DNA of 32,119 nt from Balneolia bacterium. Its GTDB lineage: Bacteria > Bacteroidota > Rhodothermia > Balneolales > Cyclonatronaceae. Positions 8,635 to 17,846 of this stretch are shown one piece after another. The DNA is taken from NCBI GenBank assembly GCA_022565795.1, contig JAIUMA010000038.1:1-32119 (forward strand), in the 5' to 3' direction. The notes beneath the pieces are model-generated. The model did no database searches. It had not been told where the DNA came from and saw only the letters and a list, made by a program, of their open reading frames with translations. How positions within the stretch are numbered: position 1 is the stretch's first letter; each line of letters opens with the position of its first letter. The translations under genes were made by a program, and so were the position numbers.

Positions 8635-9648
8635 TCAGAAAGAGGCCTGAAAGCCAATTACAGGTTGCCTGTACACAGGATTGAAGTCCATGTATGGATT
8701 AATAATGCGGCTTGAATCCCTGAAGCCGATAGACGGGGCGATAAAACCATCAACGATATTTACAAGGTAGAGGACTGCTGTTCCGTAGATAAATACATCC
8801 CTGATGTTGGCATATCGCTCCGCATCATCTCGTGCGCTTTGTGCCCGGATACCCAGTTCATAAGCTTCAGATACGTCTCCCGCGCTAGCGTAAAGATCCG
8901 CCAGCTCATTAAATTCATCATAGCGCTCACGGTACAGGCTATCATAATTGAAGGCCAGAGCCGTGCCTCCAAGCAGGCCGGTAATAAACGAAGCCGCTTT
9001 AATATTCTGCCCCTTGTAAAACTGGCTCCCGCCCGGAACCCAGCTTAGCGCCATGGATATCGTTCTCGATGGCTGCAGCATGCGGCGATGAGAGTGAAAC
9101 AGCGATTCATCGTCATCAGCCCGGAATGTCTTTCTGAACGTTGCGCCGCTGCTGTGCACACCCAAAACCTCAAATCGACCCGTGGTATCTACCGTCGCGA
9201 AATGAGTTCCGATATACTCCGCGTTTATATACAATTCTGTTTCAGGATCTGAAAGAATGAAGTTATTTGCTCCCCAAAAAATCCGGGGATAACTGCTCAT
9301 CCCAATCAGCCTCGAACGTCCGGCAATGGGCACCAAAGAAGCGCGCCAGCCTGTTACCTCGTTTTCCTCAATCGTAAAGCTGGCTGTCTGATCGACATAA
9401 TACCGCTGGATAATTCTGAGATCGGCAGAGCCAACAGGAAGTGCAAGCGTGTCTCCCGAGGCAAAATGAAGCGCTCCTTTGAAATCATCGTTGATAACCA
9501 CATAGGCGGAATCCATACCGGCCACCGCAATTCTCAAATAGCCGTTCAAAACCTCATCTTCTGAGTCATTATCTATTGCCTGGGAATACGATGCCTCTGC
9601 CAAAGAAATAAGCAGCAGCAGAGCAAGGGGTAAAATCAGTTTTTTCAT
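8635..9648 (-). CDS. exported PEGA-like protein with C-terminal hydrophobic domain (cassette copy 2)
   Basis: The ORF is open from 9672, but the ATG at 9648 is preferred because it starts a clean signal peptide (MKKLILPLALLLLISLAEAS). The product is then 337 residues. Residues about 36-110 are PEGA-like (LNGYLRIAV, DDFKGALHFASGDTLALPVG). A WVPGGSQFYKGQ motif near residue 208 opens a C-terminal domain with hydrophobic segments, ending with INPYMDFNP. This matches the organisation of the plus-strand protein at 1311-2342 (GIVPGGSQLYKRQ, FNPYRDF). It is the first gene of a two-gene operon with the lipoprotein at 6419-8626. Function unknown; an envelope role is inferred. Confidence 0.75.
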   Translation of the reverse strand: MKKLILPLALLLLISLAEASYSQAIDNDSEDEVLNGYLRIAVAGMDSAYVVINDDFKGALHFASGDTLALPVGSADLRIIQRYYVDQTASFTIEENEVTGWRASLVPIAGRSRLIGMSSYPRIFWGANNFILSDPETELYINAEYIGTHFATVDTTGRFEVLGVHSSGATFRKTFRADDDESLFHSHRRMLQPSRTISMALSWVPGGSQFYKGQNIKAASFITGLLGGTALAFNYDSLYRERYDEFNELADLYASAGDVSEAYELGIRAQSARDDAERYANIRDVFIYGTAVLYLVNIVDGFIAPSIGFRDSSRIINPYMDFNPVYRQPVIGFQASF

Positions 9649-10056
9649 TAATCTAATTAAGCATACAGTCAAGCTTGTTCTAATAATATACTAAACAGAT
9701 ACATGAGCAGAGCTTGACAAATAAAATCCGGAACTGTAATAGTGAAGCCCCGGACACATAATTCAACAATAGTTAAAGCGAGTAAAAGGATAACATAATC
9801 TCTCTTTTCTAACAAATTATTATTGGATTTGAAGTTTTTAAAAAGAGTGTTTCGGATCCAAACCGTATCCCCCATTCACATCTGATGCACTATGGCCTCT
9901 ATGTTTTTGGTAATAACATACCTGAATCAACTTATTCATAGCTGATTACCATTTTTATTACCTAAAGCTAAACTTAATAAATCTTAATTGAGTATTTTTA
10001 GCTGTTCACCACACGCTATCTACATTCATTTGGCCGTATTTATACAACATCGAGAT
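9649..10056. other. AT-rich divergent intergenic region
   Basis: This 408-base gap lies between the minus-strand PEGA-like gene and the plus-strand histidine kinase. A minus-strand ORF at 9669-9875 (68 codons, hydrophobic C-terminal half) was considered but has no recognisable family or ribosome site, and its composition fits AT-rich non-coding DNA. No sigma-28-like box, hairpin or repeat was found. Confidence 0.4.
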
Positions 10057-12858
10057 ATGAGATTTAACGAGATTGAGCTTCCTCTGCCTGATCTGATTAT
10101 ACAATCAGAAGATTTTATCATTTCTGCATTCGACACAAAACTGAACTGTATTTACGTAAACAAGTCTTTAGCAAATATTACTGGTTCCGAACCCAGTGAT
10201 TTAATCGGAAATACCCTAAAAGATCTATTTAAGCCCGAAGACTCAGGCCAGGTCCTTGAAGCTGCAAATAAGTGTTTAATTGAGCAGGACTCTCAACAAA
10301 TAAGTCAGATACGGATTTTAGCCAAAGCTAGTTCATTCCGGCTAATCAAGGCCGAGTTTTTCAAACTCCGCAGCGACAACTCTAAGCCTGAAGGAATAGT
10401 GATGGTCGGCAAACTGCTCTCAAAAAAACCTATGGAAGAGAAGCCCGAAATATGGCAGACATTAAATAACTTAGACAAACTAGCCTGGACTGTTGATACC
10501 GAGGGAATAATCAACCATGCTTCAGAAGCCTGGCATGAGCTTTCAATTCACCCTGGTTCTGACTTGGTCGGTAAAAAGCTGCTTGGTCTGATTCATCCGG
10601 ATGAGACAGAGCGGGTTCAAGACAGTCTGACACGGTGTGCAGGATCTTCAGAAAACATTTGCCGTCTTCAATACAGGTTTAAAGACGGTCTTGGTGGATG
10701 GGCCTGGCATGAAACCAATTTAAAACCATTAAGTAATGGACTTGTTCTTGGAATTACGAGGGATATTAGCGAACCTCAGACATTATCAGTAAAAAAGGGT
10801 AACCATATACCAATACTCCCGGATCTGCAGTCCTTCTATGTTATCCGATTAAACCTTCAGGGAGAATATAATTATGCTAATCAAAAGTACCTTGCCACCT
10901 TCGGCTACAACTATCTAAAAGAGAATGGAACGTATGAATACAAGGGAGTTTATGCATTCAACTCGGTATATAAAGATGATGTTTCGGTTGTACAGAACGC
11001 AATAAAAAAGCTGCATAAACATCCATCAAAGGTTGTACAGACAGAGATTAGAAAACTGCTTGAAAACGGCGATATTGGTTATACGCTTTGGGATATGTCA
11101 TTCATTTCTGATGAAAATCGAATACCTGTCGAGATTCTATGCATCGGGATAGATAATACCGAAACCAAAGCTATGGAGTATCAGGAAATTCTGCTTAAGG
11201 AATCCGAACAGAACCATATGGGTCTTGTTAGCCTCATTGAAGACAATGAAGAAATAAACAAGGCTTTGAATCGAAATCTGAAATTTCAGCAGGCAATTTC
11301 AGAAGTATCCACTTCCTTCGTAAGGACTACACAAGAGAGTTTCGTAAGCGACGTCGAGCAAATGCTTGAAAAAGCTGGTTCATTATTTAATGCCCTTAGA
11401 GCCTATTTACTTCTTTTAACAGACGATTCAGAAAGTATAAGCGCTATACATGAATGGAGTAATAGCAATGTTGAACCACTTAAAAAAGGTGAGATACAAA
11501 AAATCCTAACGTCTAATATCAAAGATCTTAAGTCAAAGCTTGAAAGGGAGAACTTTGTGCATCTAATCGATGATGATGTAACTTTTTCTTCTATTAGCAA
11601 AAGCAGGAGCGAAAGCACACTTCTATTAATCCCAATAAGAAATAAACATCAGATTTGGGGTTTAATTGGCTTTGAAATTCCTGCTAACAGTGAGCTTTGG
11701 CCAGATGAACACTTGAATGGTTTAAAAGTACTGGCGAACATTGTTGCTGAACTTCTACAGAAACAAGAAGCGGAGCAGAGACTGCAGGCTGCAAGGGAAG
11801 AGTTGTATAAAACCGTTCTTGAGATTACCAAAAACGTGGAAATTGGAATGTGGTCCATGGATATGGATGATAATATACTCTTCATGAACGATGCTACAGA
11901 GTCTATTACAGGCCATACGGTTGAGGAATGGCATCAGAATCCGGAATTGTGGGAAAAGGTTTACCTTGGCAGCGAGTCTGATATTGTAGAAAACGCACGT
12001 ACAGAGGTAATGCAATCAGGAAGCCACGAAAGACTTCAGAAACTAATAACGAAGCATGGTGAGCAAAAAACCGTTAAGATACAGCACAAGCTTGTAAAGA
12101 ATAAACAAGGTAAACCTATTCGTATCGACTCTACATCAACAGACATCACCAAGATTATTGCATATCAAAGAAGGCTTGAACAACTTAACGATGAGCTAAA
12201 TGCATTCAGCTATACCATCTCTCATGACTTAAGAGCACCATTGAGAAGTATTGAAGGATATACAGAAATAATTAAAGAGGAGTATTCTGACAAACTTGAC
12301 GATTCAGGTAAACATTTCTTAAATAGGATTCAGAGTTCGTCACAGAAAATGTCTGAGTTAATTAACGATCTTCTTGAACTTTCCAGGTTAAGCACGAAGA
12401 GTACTGATAAAAGGAAGATTGATATTTCGTACGCTGCTGCACAGACGATGGAAATGCTTCAGGAGAGTTTTAATTTAGACTCCGAAAAGTTAAGTTGCAC
12501 AATCGAGCCAAAAATGTATGGCATGGCCGATCCTACCCTTATTAAACTTGTTTTGCAGAATCTGTTGCAAAATGCAATTAAGTACTCTGCAGAAAAAGGC
12601 GATATAGCAATCCATATTGGCAAAGCCACAATCAACGAGAGAGAGACTTTTTACGTGAGCGACTCAGGTGTAGGGTTTGATATGCGCTATGTCGATAAGC
12701 TTTTCAAACCTTTCCAAAGGTTGCATTCAAAAAGTCTCTATAGTGGAACAGGTATTGGGCTGGCAATCGTAAAACGAGTAATAGATAAGCATGACGGACA
12801 AATATGGGCCGAGAGTGAGGTTAATAAAGGAAGTACATTTTACTTCACTCTCGGCTAA
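10057..12858 (+). CDS. soluble multi-PAS/GAF sensor histidine kinase
   Basis: The ORF is open from a TTG at 9988, but the ATG at 10057 gives a natural start (MRFNEIELPLPDLI) just before the first PAS domain; the product is 933 residues. Domains by eye: PAS at about 12-118, 133-240 and 255-378; a GAF-like domain at 405-565; PAS at 585-700; HisKA at 715-780 with phospho-acceptor His723 in YTISHDLRAPLRS; HATPase_c at about 825-930 with N box QNLLQNAIKYS, G1 SDSGVGFD, F-type KLFKPFQRL and G2 GTGIGLAIVKRV. No membrane segment is present, so it should sense cytoplasmic signals. The HDLRAPLRS box is typical of phytochrome-type and orphan PAS kinases. It has no receiver domain; the minus-strand receiver at 14393 is a possible partner by proximity only. 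Confidence 0.88.
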   Translation: MRFNEIELPLPDLIIQSEDFIISAFDTKLNCIYVNKSLANITGSEPSDLIGNTLKDLFKPEDSGQVLEAANKCLIEQDSQQISQIRILAKASSFRLIKAEFFKLRSDNSKPEGIVMVGKLLSKKPMEEKPEIWQTLNNLDKLAWTVDTEGIINHASEAWHELSIHPGSDLVGKKLLGLIHPDETERVQDSLTRCAGSSENICRLQYRFKDGLGGWAWHETNLKPLSNGLVLGITRDISEPQTLSVKKGNHIPILPDLQSFYVIRLNLQGEYNYANQKYLATFGYNYLKENGTYEYKGVYAFNSVYKDDVSVVQNAIKKLHKHPSKVVQTEIRKLLENGDIGYTLWDMSFISDENRIPVEILCIGIDNTETKAMEYQEILLKESEQNHMGLVSLIEDNEEINKALNRNLKFQQAISEVSTSFVRTTQESFVSDVEQMLEKAGSLFNALRAYLLLLTDDSESISAIHEWSNSNVEPLKKGEIQKILTSNIKDLKSKLERENFVHLIDDDVTFSSISKSRSESTLLLIPIRNKHQIWGLIGFEIPANSELWPDEHLNGLKVLANIVAELLQKQEAEQRLQAAREELYKTVLEITKNVEIGMWSMDMDDNILFMNDATESITGHTVEEWHQNPELWEKVYLGSESDIVENARTEVMQSGSHERLQKLITKHGEQKTVKIQHKLVKNKQGKPIRIDSTSTDITKIIAYQRRLEQLNDELNAFSYTISHDLRAPLRSIEGYTEIIKEEYSDKLDDSGKHFLNRIQSSSQKMSELINDLLELSRLSTKSTDKRKIDISYAAAQTMEMLQESFNLDSEKLSCTIEPKMYGMADPTLIKLVLQNLLQNAIKYSAEKGDIAIHIGKATINERETFYVSDSGVGFDMRYVDKLFKPFQRLHSKSLYSGTGIGLAIVKRVIDKHDGQIWAESEVNKGSTFYFTLG

Positions 12859-12970
12859 ATAACCCGGTTTTTGTATTGAACAGAAATATCAAACTAAAGG
12901 TAAACCAACGCAGATTGATTTTGCGATGTCTCTATAATTAAAACAGGTACAACTTTGCCCGGAGCTCTTC

Positions 12971-13477
12971 TTAGTTCTTTGCCGTTTGAAGAACATCATC
13001 CGGAACGTTAAATAGCACTTCGTGTACATTCACGATTATACGAACTGAATCTTTTACTTTGCCAATTCCGGATAAAAACTGGCTCTTACCATTTTTTCCA
13101 ACGGTAGGCACGTCTTCAATTTGCGATCCATCAATATCGGCTACTTCAGATACTTTGTCTACTACAATACCCATTTGATAGTTGTTATCCTGGATAACAA
13201 TAATACATGTTTCATCAGTATCTTCAACTGCAGGCAAACTAAATCTTGAGCGTAGTTCCATAACAGGAACAATTTTACCTCTCAGATTTAAAACACCCCT
13301 TATATAATCGGGCATTTTGGGAACAGGTGTAATTGCCATCATTCCGATTATTTCCTGAACTTTTAATATTTCTATTGCATATTCTTCTTCTCCTAGGAAG
13401 AAGCTCAAAAACTTACCCCCCTCAACCAAAGTAGCTGCTTCTGTATTGACTGCAACTTTAATCTTCTCAGTTTCCAT
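12971..13477 (-). CDS. cheW: chemotaxis coupling protein CheW
   Basis: A 168-residue single-domain CheW that links chemoreceptors to CheA. Diagnostic features are FLSFFLGEEEYAIEILKVQEII, PDYIRGVLNLRGKIVPV (with the conserved Arg-Gly at about 66-67) and GIVVDKVSEVADI. It carries a short N-terminal extension of about 20 residues. It is monocistronic in appearance, about 4 kb from the che operon, with its own sigma-28-like promoter at 13525-13551. An AGGA ribosome site sits about 9 bases before the ATG. Confidence 0.95.
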   Translation of the reverse strand: METEKIKVAVNTEAATLVEGGKFLSFFLGEEEYAIEILKVQEIIGMMAITPVPKMPDYIRGVLNLRGKIVPVMELRSRFSLPAVEDTDETCIIVIQDNNYQMGIVVDKVSEVADIDGSQIEDVPTVGKNGKSQFLSGIGKVKDSVRIIVNVHEVLFNVPDDVLQTAKN

Positions 13478-13524
13478 GACTTTTTTCCTTTATCATTAGT
13501 TTATGTCTACAGATACCTATTTGT

Positions 13525-13551
13525 TTATCGGCTTTATCATAAATTACTTAA
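13525..13551 (-). promoter_or_regulatory. sigma-28-type promoter of cheW
   Basis: On the minus strand, TTAAG (13551-13547), 14 bases, then GCCGATAA (13532-13525). The -10 box matches the FliA consensus exactly, and the spacing is identical to the five other copies in this window. It ends 47 bases before the cheW ATG. Confidence 0.8.
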
Positions 13552-13587
13552 GGAAACTCCCGCCGATGCTAATAAATGGAGCACATT

Positions 13588-14352
13588 TTATTTAAAGGCG
13601 AAAGATACTCCCAGACCCAAATAATGTGGAATCTCCGAACTTAAGCTTAGACCTGAATGGAAATCTATCTGTACCGTATTAATTGGCAGAATTAATACAG
13701 CTAATTCTACAGCAGTGAAGTAATTTTTCGCATTAATACTATAAATTGAATATAACTCAGTAACCAAAGAGATTTTATCCGACAAGTTAATTTCAGCACC
13801 CAGTGCAGTAGCAGGTAACCACTCTCTGTTATTCTCATCATGCTCAGATTCAATCTGCACACCACCAAAATTTGAGATCATGTCAGAGATATCAATTTCC
13901 CACATAACCCCAACCAAATGGTCCAGAGCAAGCATATTGCCACTACTAAAACCGCCTAATCCTACAATTAGCGTAAGCTCTAATGCTTCCGTCTCAGTTA
14001 ATTTTACTTTGCCACCTAGCAATGGCCACTCAGTCGCGATTTCATTTTGGCCGTGGTGTTTTTCAAAACCATCCCACTCTATAAATATTTCAATTTTGCT
14101 TGTTAAACCGGTACGTAAATTAATCTGAGGCATATTACTTAATTCAACCCCTAAGTTACTTCGAAATAAGTAACGATAGCCGGTTTCGACGTATAGTTCT
14201 CCTACTGGCACGGTATAGGTTCCTGTTGAGAAACCTGGTCTGTCCGGAACAATAGCTTCCATCTGCGCACAAACTTTATACGGCAGCAAAATGATTGAGA
14301 TTACAAGCACTGTTTTATAAAGCAACGGCAAATACAAAATCGTCACCCTCAA
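13588..14352 (-). CDS. outer-membrane beta-barrel protein, MetA-pathway (Phenol_MetA_deg-like) family
   Basis: A 254-residue exported protein with a signal peptide of about 29 residues ending VCAQ. The mature start PDRPGFSTGTYTVPVGELYVETGY is characteristic of the 'putative MetA-pathway of phenol degradation' family of small outer-membrane channels often annotated as transporters. Amphipathic strands follow, ending in the barrel-type C-terminus GLGVSFAFK with a terminal aromatic. It follows the receiver gene at 14393-14827 with a 40-base gap, so they may be co-transcribed. There is no evidence here for a phenol substrate; the family name is historical. Confidence 0.75.
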   Translation of the reverse strand: MRVTILYLPLLYKTVLVISIILLPYKVCAQMEAIVPDRPGFSTGTYTVPVGELYVETGYRYLFRSNLGVELSNMPQINLRTGLTSKIEIFIEWDGFEKHHGQNEIATEWPLLGGKVKLTETEALELTLIVGLGGFSSGNMLALDHLVGVMWEIDISDMISNFGGVQIESEHDENNREWLPATALGAEINLSDKISLVTELYSIYSINAKNYFTAVELAVLILPINTVQIDFHSGLSLSSEIPHYLGLGVSFAFK

Positions 14353-14392
14353 TCCTATTCAATCAATTTATATTTAGTAATTGAAACTCACT

Positions 14393-14827
14393 CTAATTTG
14401 CTGACAGATGAATCTGTTTCTTGGAAGTCTCTTTTTTGAGCTCCCGCATTATTCCACCCATTATCTCTCGTCCCATTGGCTTCACTAGGTAACGATCTTC
14501 CAAACCATATCTTCGGGCAAGATTTCTGTCTTCGTGGCTTTCCGAACTTGTATAGAGATAAATATTTAGTTTTTTAAGCCAACCTAATTCTTCAATTTTT
14601 CTTAGAAAATCCCAACCGTCCCAAACGGGCATCATTATATCGAGAAGAATTACATCGGGAAGAGGCTGCTTATCTTTAACGCATCGCAGAAGATACTCAA
14701 AGCCATCACGGCCATTTTTCTCAACCTTAATTTGGCTTACATTCGCTGTTTTCTGAATCATTTTCCTGGTAATCAGAATCGTTATATCGTTATCTTCGAT
14801 GAGAAGTAGCTGATTAATTTTTGTCAT
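14393..14827 (-). CDS. single-domain response regulator (Rcp1-like)
   Basis: A 144-residue lone receiver. Acidic residues Glu11/Asp12, phospho-acceptor Asp63 in LLDIMMPVWDGWDF, Thr93/Ser94 at the switch position and Lys116 in YLVKPMG are all present. The longer beta3-alpha3 region and LLDIxMPxWDGW pattern resemble receivers paired with phytochrome-like or PAS kinases more than CheY. No output domain. It is followed by the MetA-type OMP gene (40-base gap) and separated from the chemoreceptor upstream by a terminator; no sigma-28-like box precedes it. Partner kinase unknown; the soluble kinase at 10057 is a candidate. Confidence 0.88.
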   Translation of the reverse strand: MTKINQLLLIEDNDITILITRKMIQKTANVSQIKVEKNGRDGFEYLLRCVKDKQPLPDVILLDIMMPVWDGWDFLRKIEELGWLKKLNIYLYTSSESHEDRNLARRYGLEDRYLVKPMGREIMGGIMRELKKETSKKQIHLSAN

Positions 14828-14890
14828 CTGAATAAACCTGAACGATTAGTGTCTGCCTTAGCTAAATCTGTGCAAAACCGAGTGCTCTTT

Positions 14891-14931
14891 AAAACAGGGT
14901 GTGATGAGCCCTTTTGAGACTCATCATACCC
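14891..14931 (-). terminator. intrinsic terminator after the chemoreceptor gene
   Basis: GGGTGTGATGAG (14897-14908) and CTCATCATACCC (14920-14931) form a 12-bp stem with one G-T pair and an 11-base loop. On the minus strand it is followed by TGTTTTAAAG. It begins 30 bases after the chemoreceptor stop codon. Confidence 0.7.
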
Positions 14932-14960
14932 GTTTAACCGTATAGCTTTAAATTTTAGCT

Positions 14961-17042
14961 TTAGAAATCGCTAAAATCATCTTCCTCTAGTGGTATCAAT
15001 TCCCGAACGCTTTTCTTTGTCTTTTGAGAGCTTGAGCTTGTCCCATTAGAACTTTTGGATGAGGCTCCGTTACTACTGTTGAATTTGGGATATGTCGACT
15101 CGGGTACTGGTCGCCTGGGAGCTGACGCTCCTGAACCCAGCCTGCCCTTCATATTAGAGATAATATTAGAACCTGAACCAAATCCTGAGGCTCCCTCATT
15201 TCCCCTTCCAACCAGCTCTACAAGTTGATTAACGATTTGTTTGAGCTCATTTGCCTGAGAAGACAATTCTTCAGCTGCACTTGCGCTTTCCTCACTTGAT
15301 GAAGCGTTTTGTTGTACAACTTTATCCATCTCAGTCATTACTGAATTTATTTCAGAAATTCCGGTTGCCTGCTCTTTGCCTGCTGCAGCGATTTCCAGTA
15401 CTAGTGTACCTACCTGAGATACACTGTCTTTAATGAGCGATAGATTCTCTGAGACTTCATTAGCTACCTTAGCTCCTCTTTCGCTGCTTGTGTGCGAACG
15501 CTGGATTAATTCGGATGTATCCTGAGCCGCCTGCGCACTTCTCTGAGCCAGATTTCTAACCTCTTCAGCAACTACCGCAAAGCCTTTTCCTGCTTCACCT
15601 GCACGAGCGGCCTCAACAGCTGCATTTAGGGCCAGAAGATTTGTTTGGAAGGCAATATCGTCGATAGTTTTAAGGATTTTCGAAGTCTCTTGCGATGCTT
15701 CCTGAATATCGCTCATAGCAACAGACATTCGCTGCATAGCTTCTACACCTTTGGCTACTCTTGGCTCGGTCTCTTTTACTGCCAATTCTGCCTGGTGGGC
15801 ATTTTCGGCAGTCTGCTTTGTTTGCGTACTCATCTCTTCAAGTGAAGAAGTCGTTTGCTGCAATCCCGCGGCCTGCTCACTTGCGCTTTCAGACAGCTCC
15901 TGGCTTGCTCCGGAAAGCTGCTCGGATGAAGCATTTACCTGATCTGCTCCGCTGTTTAGCTGATCTATAACCCTGCGCAGATTATTGCTTATAGACCTGC
16001 TCATATAGAAACCTAGTACAAGGGCAACACCAACACCAAGGAATAGTCCTATAATGGTAATCACGCTTACCATTACAGCATTGGATGTCGCTCTTTCAGA
16101 TTCATCTCTGGCATATTGGAGGTTCATAGCTACAACTTCTTCCAGCAGCCCATCTAACTCTAACTGGGATGCGTAAAGATTTCCAAGTAACAAGCCCTCA
16201 GCTTCTCGCATGTATTCCAGAGCCTCATTAGACAATACCAACATGCCATCAAAAGCGGCGAAAACGTCATTCATTGCCGGTATAAACTGCTGAGAATACG
16301 TTTGGCGCGCCTGAGTCATATTGCCATTATCAACTTGTGACTTGATCTGAGCAACAGACTGGTGGAATCTTTGGTGTGGTTCATCAAACTCTCTGATTAG
16401 CTGCTGAAGCTGAGCATTATCGGTACGGAGATCCGGGAAATAGCGACCCGCATTACATGCCGTATAATCTTCTCCTCCGGGAAATAATCCAGTATTCATA
16501 TGAAGCATGTGAAGCACCTGCTGAACCACTGCGTAATGGTCTTTCTGGAACATTTCAAGACGCCGTGAAAGGTTTACAGGGTTATCTATGCCTCTTTGGT
16601 CAAATGCCCTGGACATCTCTAAAAATAATTCAACATTGCCATTCCAGTCTCTGTGAATGCCCGCAAACCTGCTCCAAACGTTAGCTTCATTAGCAGATTG
16701 TGGCAAGATCTCAAATGCAGCTATATCTTGATTAAACTCTTCCATAGACTGATTAATCTGGCTATAGTATTGCCTTCTGTCTGAAAAAGCTATACCAGGA
16801 ATACTTAAAGTTCTCATCAAGCTATTGATCTCTTCCATACTAGCTTCTGAACTCTGGATATAGTTTACACTTGGAAGGCGTACCTCAGTAATCTCTTCAA
16901 TACTGTCTCTAAGAACATATGCACCGCCAAAGCCCAGTAAAGCTACAATCATTGTTATGGCAGCCATCGCCATAAAAGAAGCCATCAGCTTTTTACCAAT
17001 GGTCCACTTGCTGCCCGTTGAATCCCCATTAAACGTTTTCAT
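14961..17042 (-). CDS. methyl-accepting chemotaxis protein with a periplasmic zinc-site-like motif
   Basis: A 693-residue transmembrane chemoreceptor. TM1 is at about 19-44 and TM2 at about 322-347, giving a periplasmic helical domain of about 275 residues. The signalling hairpin tip is at about 461-499 ([20 protein letters not shown], then [19 protein letters not shown]). There is little or no HAMP domain: the methylation helices start almost directly after TM2 ([20 protein letters not shown]). The periplasmic part contains DH (His169), C-x2-G-x-YF (Cys196) and H-x3-H (His223, His227), resembling CZB-type zinc sites. The Gly/Ser-rich tail ends in an acidic-aromatic stretch (EEDDFSDF), not the NWETF CheR-binding pentapeptide. 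It has its own sigma-28-like promoter. Ligand unknown. Confidence 0.92.
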   Translation of the reverse strand: MKTFNGDSTGSKWTIGKKLMASFMAMAAITMIVALLGFGGAYVLRDSIEEITEVRLPSVNYIQSSEASMEEINSLMRTLSIPGIAFSDRRQYYSQINQSMEEFNQDIAAFEILPQSANEANVWSRFAGIHRDWNGNVELFLEMSRAFDQRGIDNPVNLSRRLEMFQKDHYAVVQQVLHMLHMNTGLFPGGEDYTACNAGRYFPDLRTDNAQLQQLIREFDEPHQRFHQSVAQIKSQVDNGNMTQARQTYSQQFIPAMNDVFAAFDGMLVLSNEALEYMREAEGLLLGNLYASQLELDGLLEEVVAMNLQYARDESERATSNAVMVSVITIIGLFLGVGVALVLGFYMSRSISNNLRRVIDQLNSGADQVNASSEQLSGASQELSESASEQAAGLQQTTSSLEEMSTQTKQTAENAHQAELAVKETEPRVAKGVEAMQRMSVAMSDIQEASQETSKILKTIDDIAFQTNLLALNAAVEAARAGEAGKGFAVVAEEVRNLAQRSAQAAQDTSELIQRSHTSSERGAKVANEVSENLSLIKDSVSQVGTLVLEIAAAGKEQATGISEINSVMTEMDKVVQQNASSSEESASAAEELSSQANELKQIVNQLVELVGRGNEGASGFGSGSNIISNMKGRLGSGASAPRRPVPESTYPKFNSSNGASSKSSNGTSSSSQKTKKSVRELIPLEEDDFSDF

Positions 17043-17084
17043 CCTGACACCTATTTAAATTACGGTTAAACATTGTTTTCTATC

Positions 17085-17115
17085 AGTTCAGTCTTATAAG
17101 CACAGAACCTGAACT
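17085..17115 (-). other. hairpin in the chemoreceptor leader
   Basis: AGTTCAG (17085-17091) and CTGAACT (17109-17115) are perfect 7-base inverted repeats with a 17-base spacer. They lie in the long leader between the sigma-28-like promoter and the chemoreceptor ATG. There is no following T-tract in the minus direction, so it is not a terminator; it may shape the leader RNA. Confidence 0.35.
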
Positions 17116-17182
17116 TTTTGTATTGCCTGGTTTTCCAGAAGGATTATGCAAACACAATTAATAATCTGATGGTGTTACTTTA

Positions 17183-17209
17183 TTATCGGAGCTTTTGGAA
17201 AATTCTTAA
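17183..17209 (-). promoter_or_regulatory. sigma-28-type promoter of the chemoreceptor gene
   Basis: On the minus strand, TTAAG (17209-17205), 14 bases, then TCCGATAA (17190-17183), seven of eight bases of the FliA -10 consensus. It implies a leader of roughly 130 bases before the chemoreceptor ATG at 17042. Confidence 0.75.
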
Positions 17210-17305
17210 ACGTTTTTCACCTAAGTCGTTACGTTTTCTTGAAACCGGCAAAATTTAATCTGATTAGCAAAAGCAAGGTGCTTCTGCCTCATTATGCTCG
17301 GCATC

Positions 17306-17380
17306 ATTAATAACGGAGCTTTGTATTAAAAATTAAAGGCTCCGTTATTAATTCATTTTCGGCAAATAAATAACGGAGCC
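17306..17380 (-). repeat. three-arm inverted repeat with terminator after the che operon
   Basis: Three copies of one sequence occur in alternating orientation. ATTAATAACGGAGC (17306-17319) is inversely repeated perfectly at 17339-17352, and GGCTCCGTTATT (17338-17349) is inversely repeated perfectly by AATAACGGAGCC (17369-17380). On the minus strand the first two arms met (17380-17369 with 17349-17338) make a 12-bp stem followed by TTTAATTTTTA, a good intrinsic terminator for the che operon 54 bases after its last stop. The third arm can pair with the middle arm in a 14-bp stem, excluding the terminator. Confidence 0.7.
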
Positions 17381-17433
17381 CATTTTTAAAACCGGAAAAA
17401 ATCGTCTTATGATTGCAATATAACCTACCTGTA

Positions 17434-17811
17434 CTAAGCCCGCTTTAAAAGACTAACTATCTTCTTTTTGAGGTCTTCAGGCGTAAACGGTTTATGGAGG
17501 AACTCGGCATTCTGGGACTTGATATACTCAATCCGTTTTTCATTGCTTTCTGTCGAGATAATAAAAACGGGAAGTGCTTGACTTTCCGGGTTATGCCTTA
17601 CCCGTTCAAGCATCTCCAGACCGTCCATTACAGGCATATTTACATCAATGAGCAGTACATCAACCGAATGGCTTTCCATTAGTTTCAAAGCCTCCTGACC
17701 GTTCCCTGCCTCAAAGTAACCGGATACATTTAGCCCGGAAAGCCCAAGGGTCTTTTTAATCATGCGCCTCATTATGGGGCTGTCATCAACAATTAGGATA
17801 TTCAAGCTCAT
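17434..17811 (-). CDS. single-domain CheY-like response regulator, last gene of the che operon
   Basis: A 125-residue lone receiver with Asp9/Asp10, phospho-acceptor Asp56 (LLIDVNMPVMDGLEML), Thr87 and Lys107 (LHKPFTPEDLKKK), all at canonical positions. It differs from the first operon CheY (24715), which has the DWNMP signature typical of flagellar-switch CheY, and is closest in sequence to the receiver at 19377-19760 (shared MPVMDGLEMLE and HKPFT). It starts 35 bases after cheB ends, with a GAGG ribosome site. It could be a phosphate sink, an adaptor or a second motor effector; the sequence does not decide. Confidence 0.9.
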   Translation of the reverse strand: MSLNILIVDDSPIMRRMIKKTLGLSGLNVSGYFEAGNGQEALKLMESHSVDVLLIDVNMPVMDGLEMLERVRHNPESQALPVFIISTESNEKRIEYIKSQNAEFLHKPFTPEDLKKKIVSLLKRA

Positions 17812-17846
17812 GCTTCAACCTCTCAGGTTTTTTTCTTTTAATTCGT

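Noticed and set aside
9669-9875. Minus-strand 68-codon ORF with a hydrophobic C-terminal half upstream of the PEGA-like gene
   Set aside because: AT-rich DNA easily gives hydrophobic codons; no ribosome site or known family, so it is kept only as an intergenic note.
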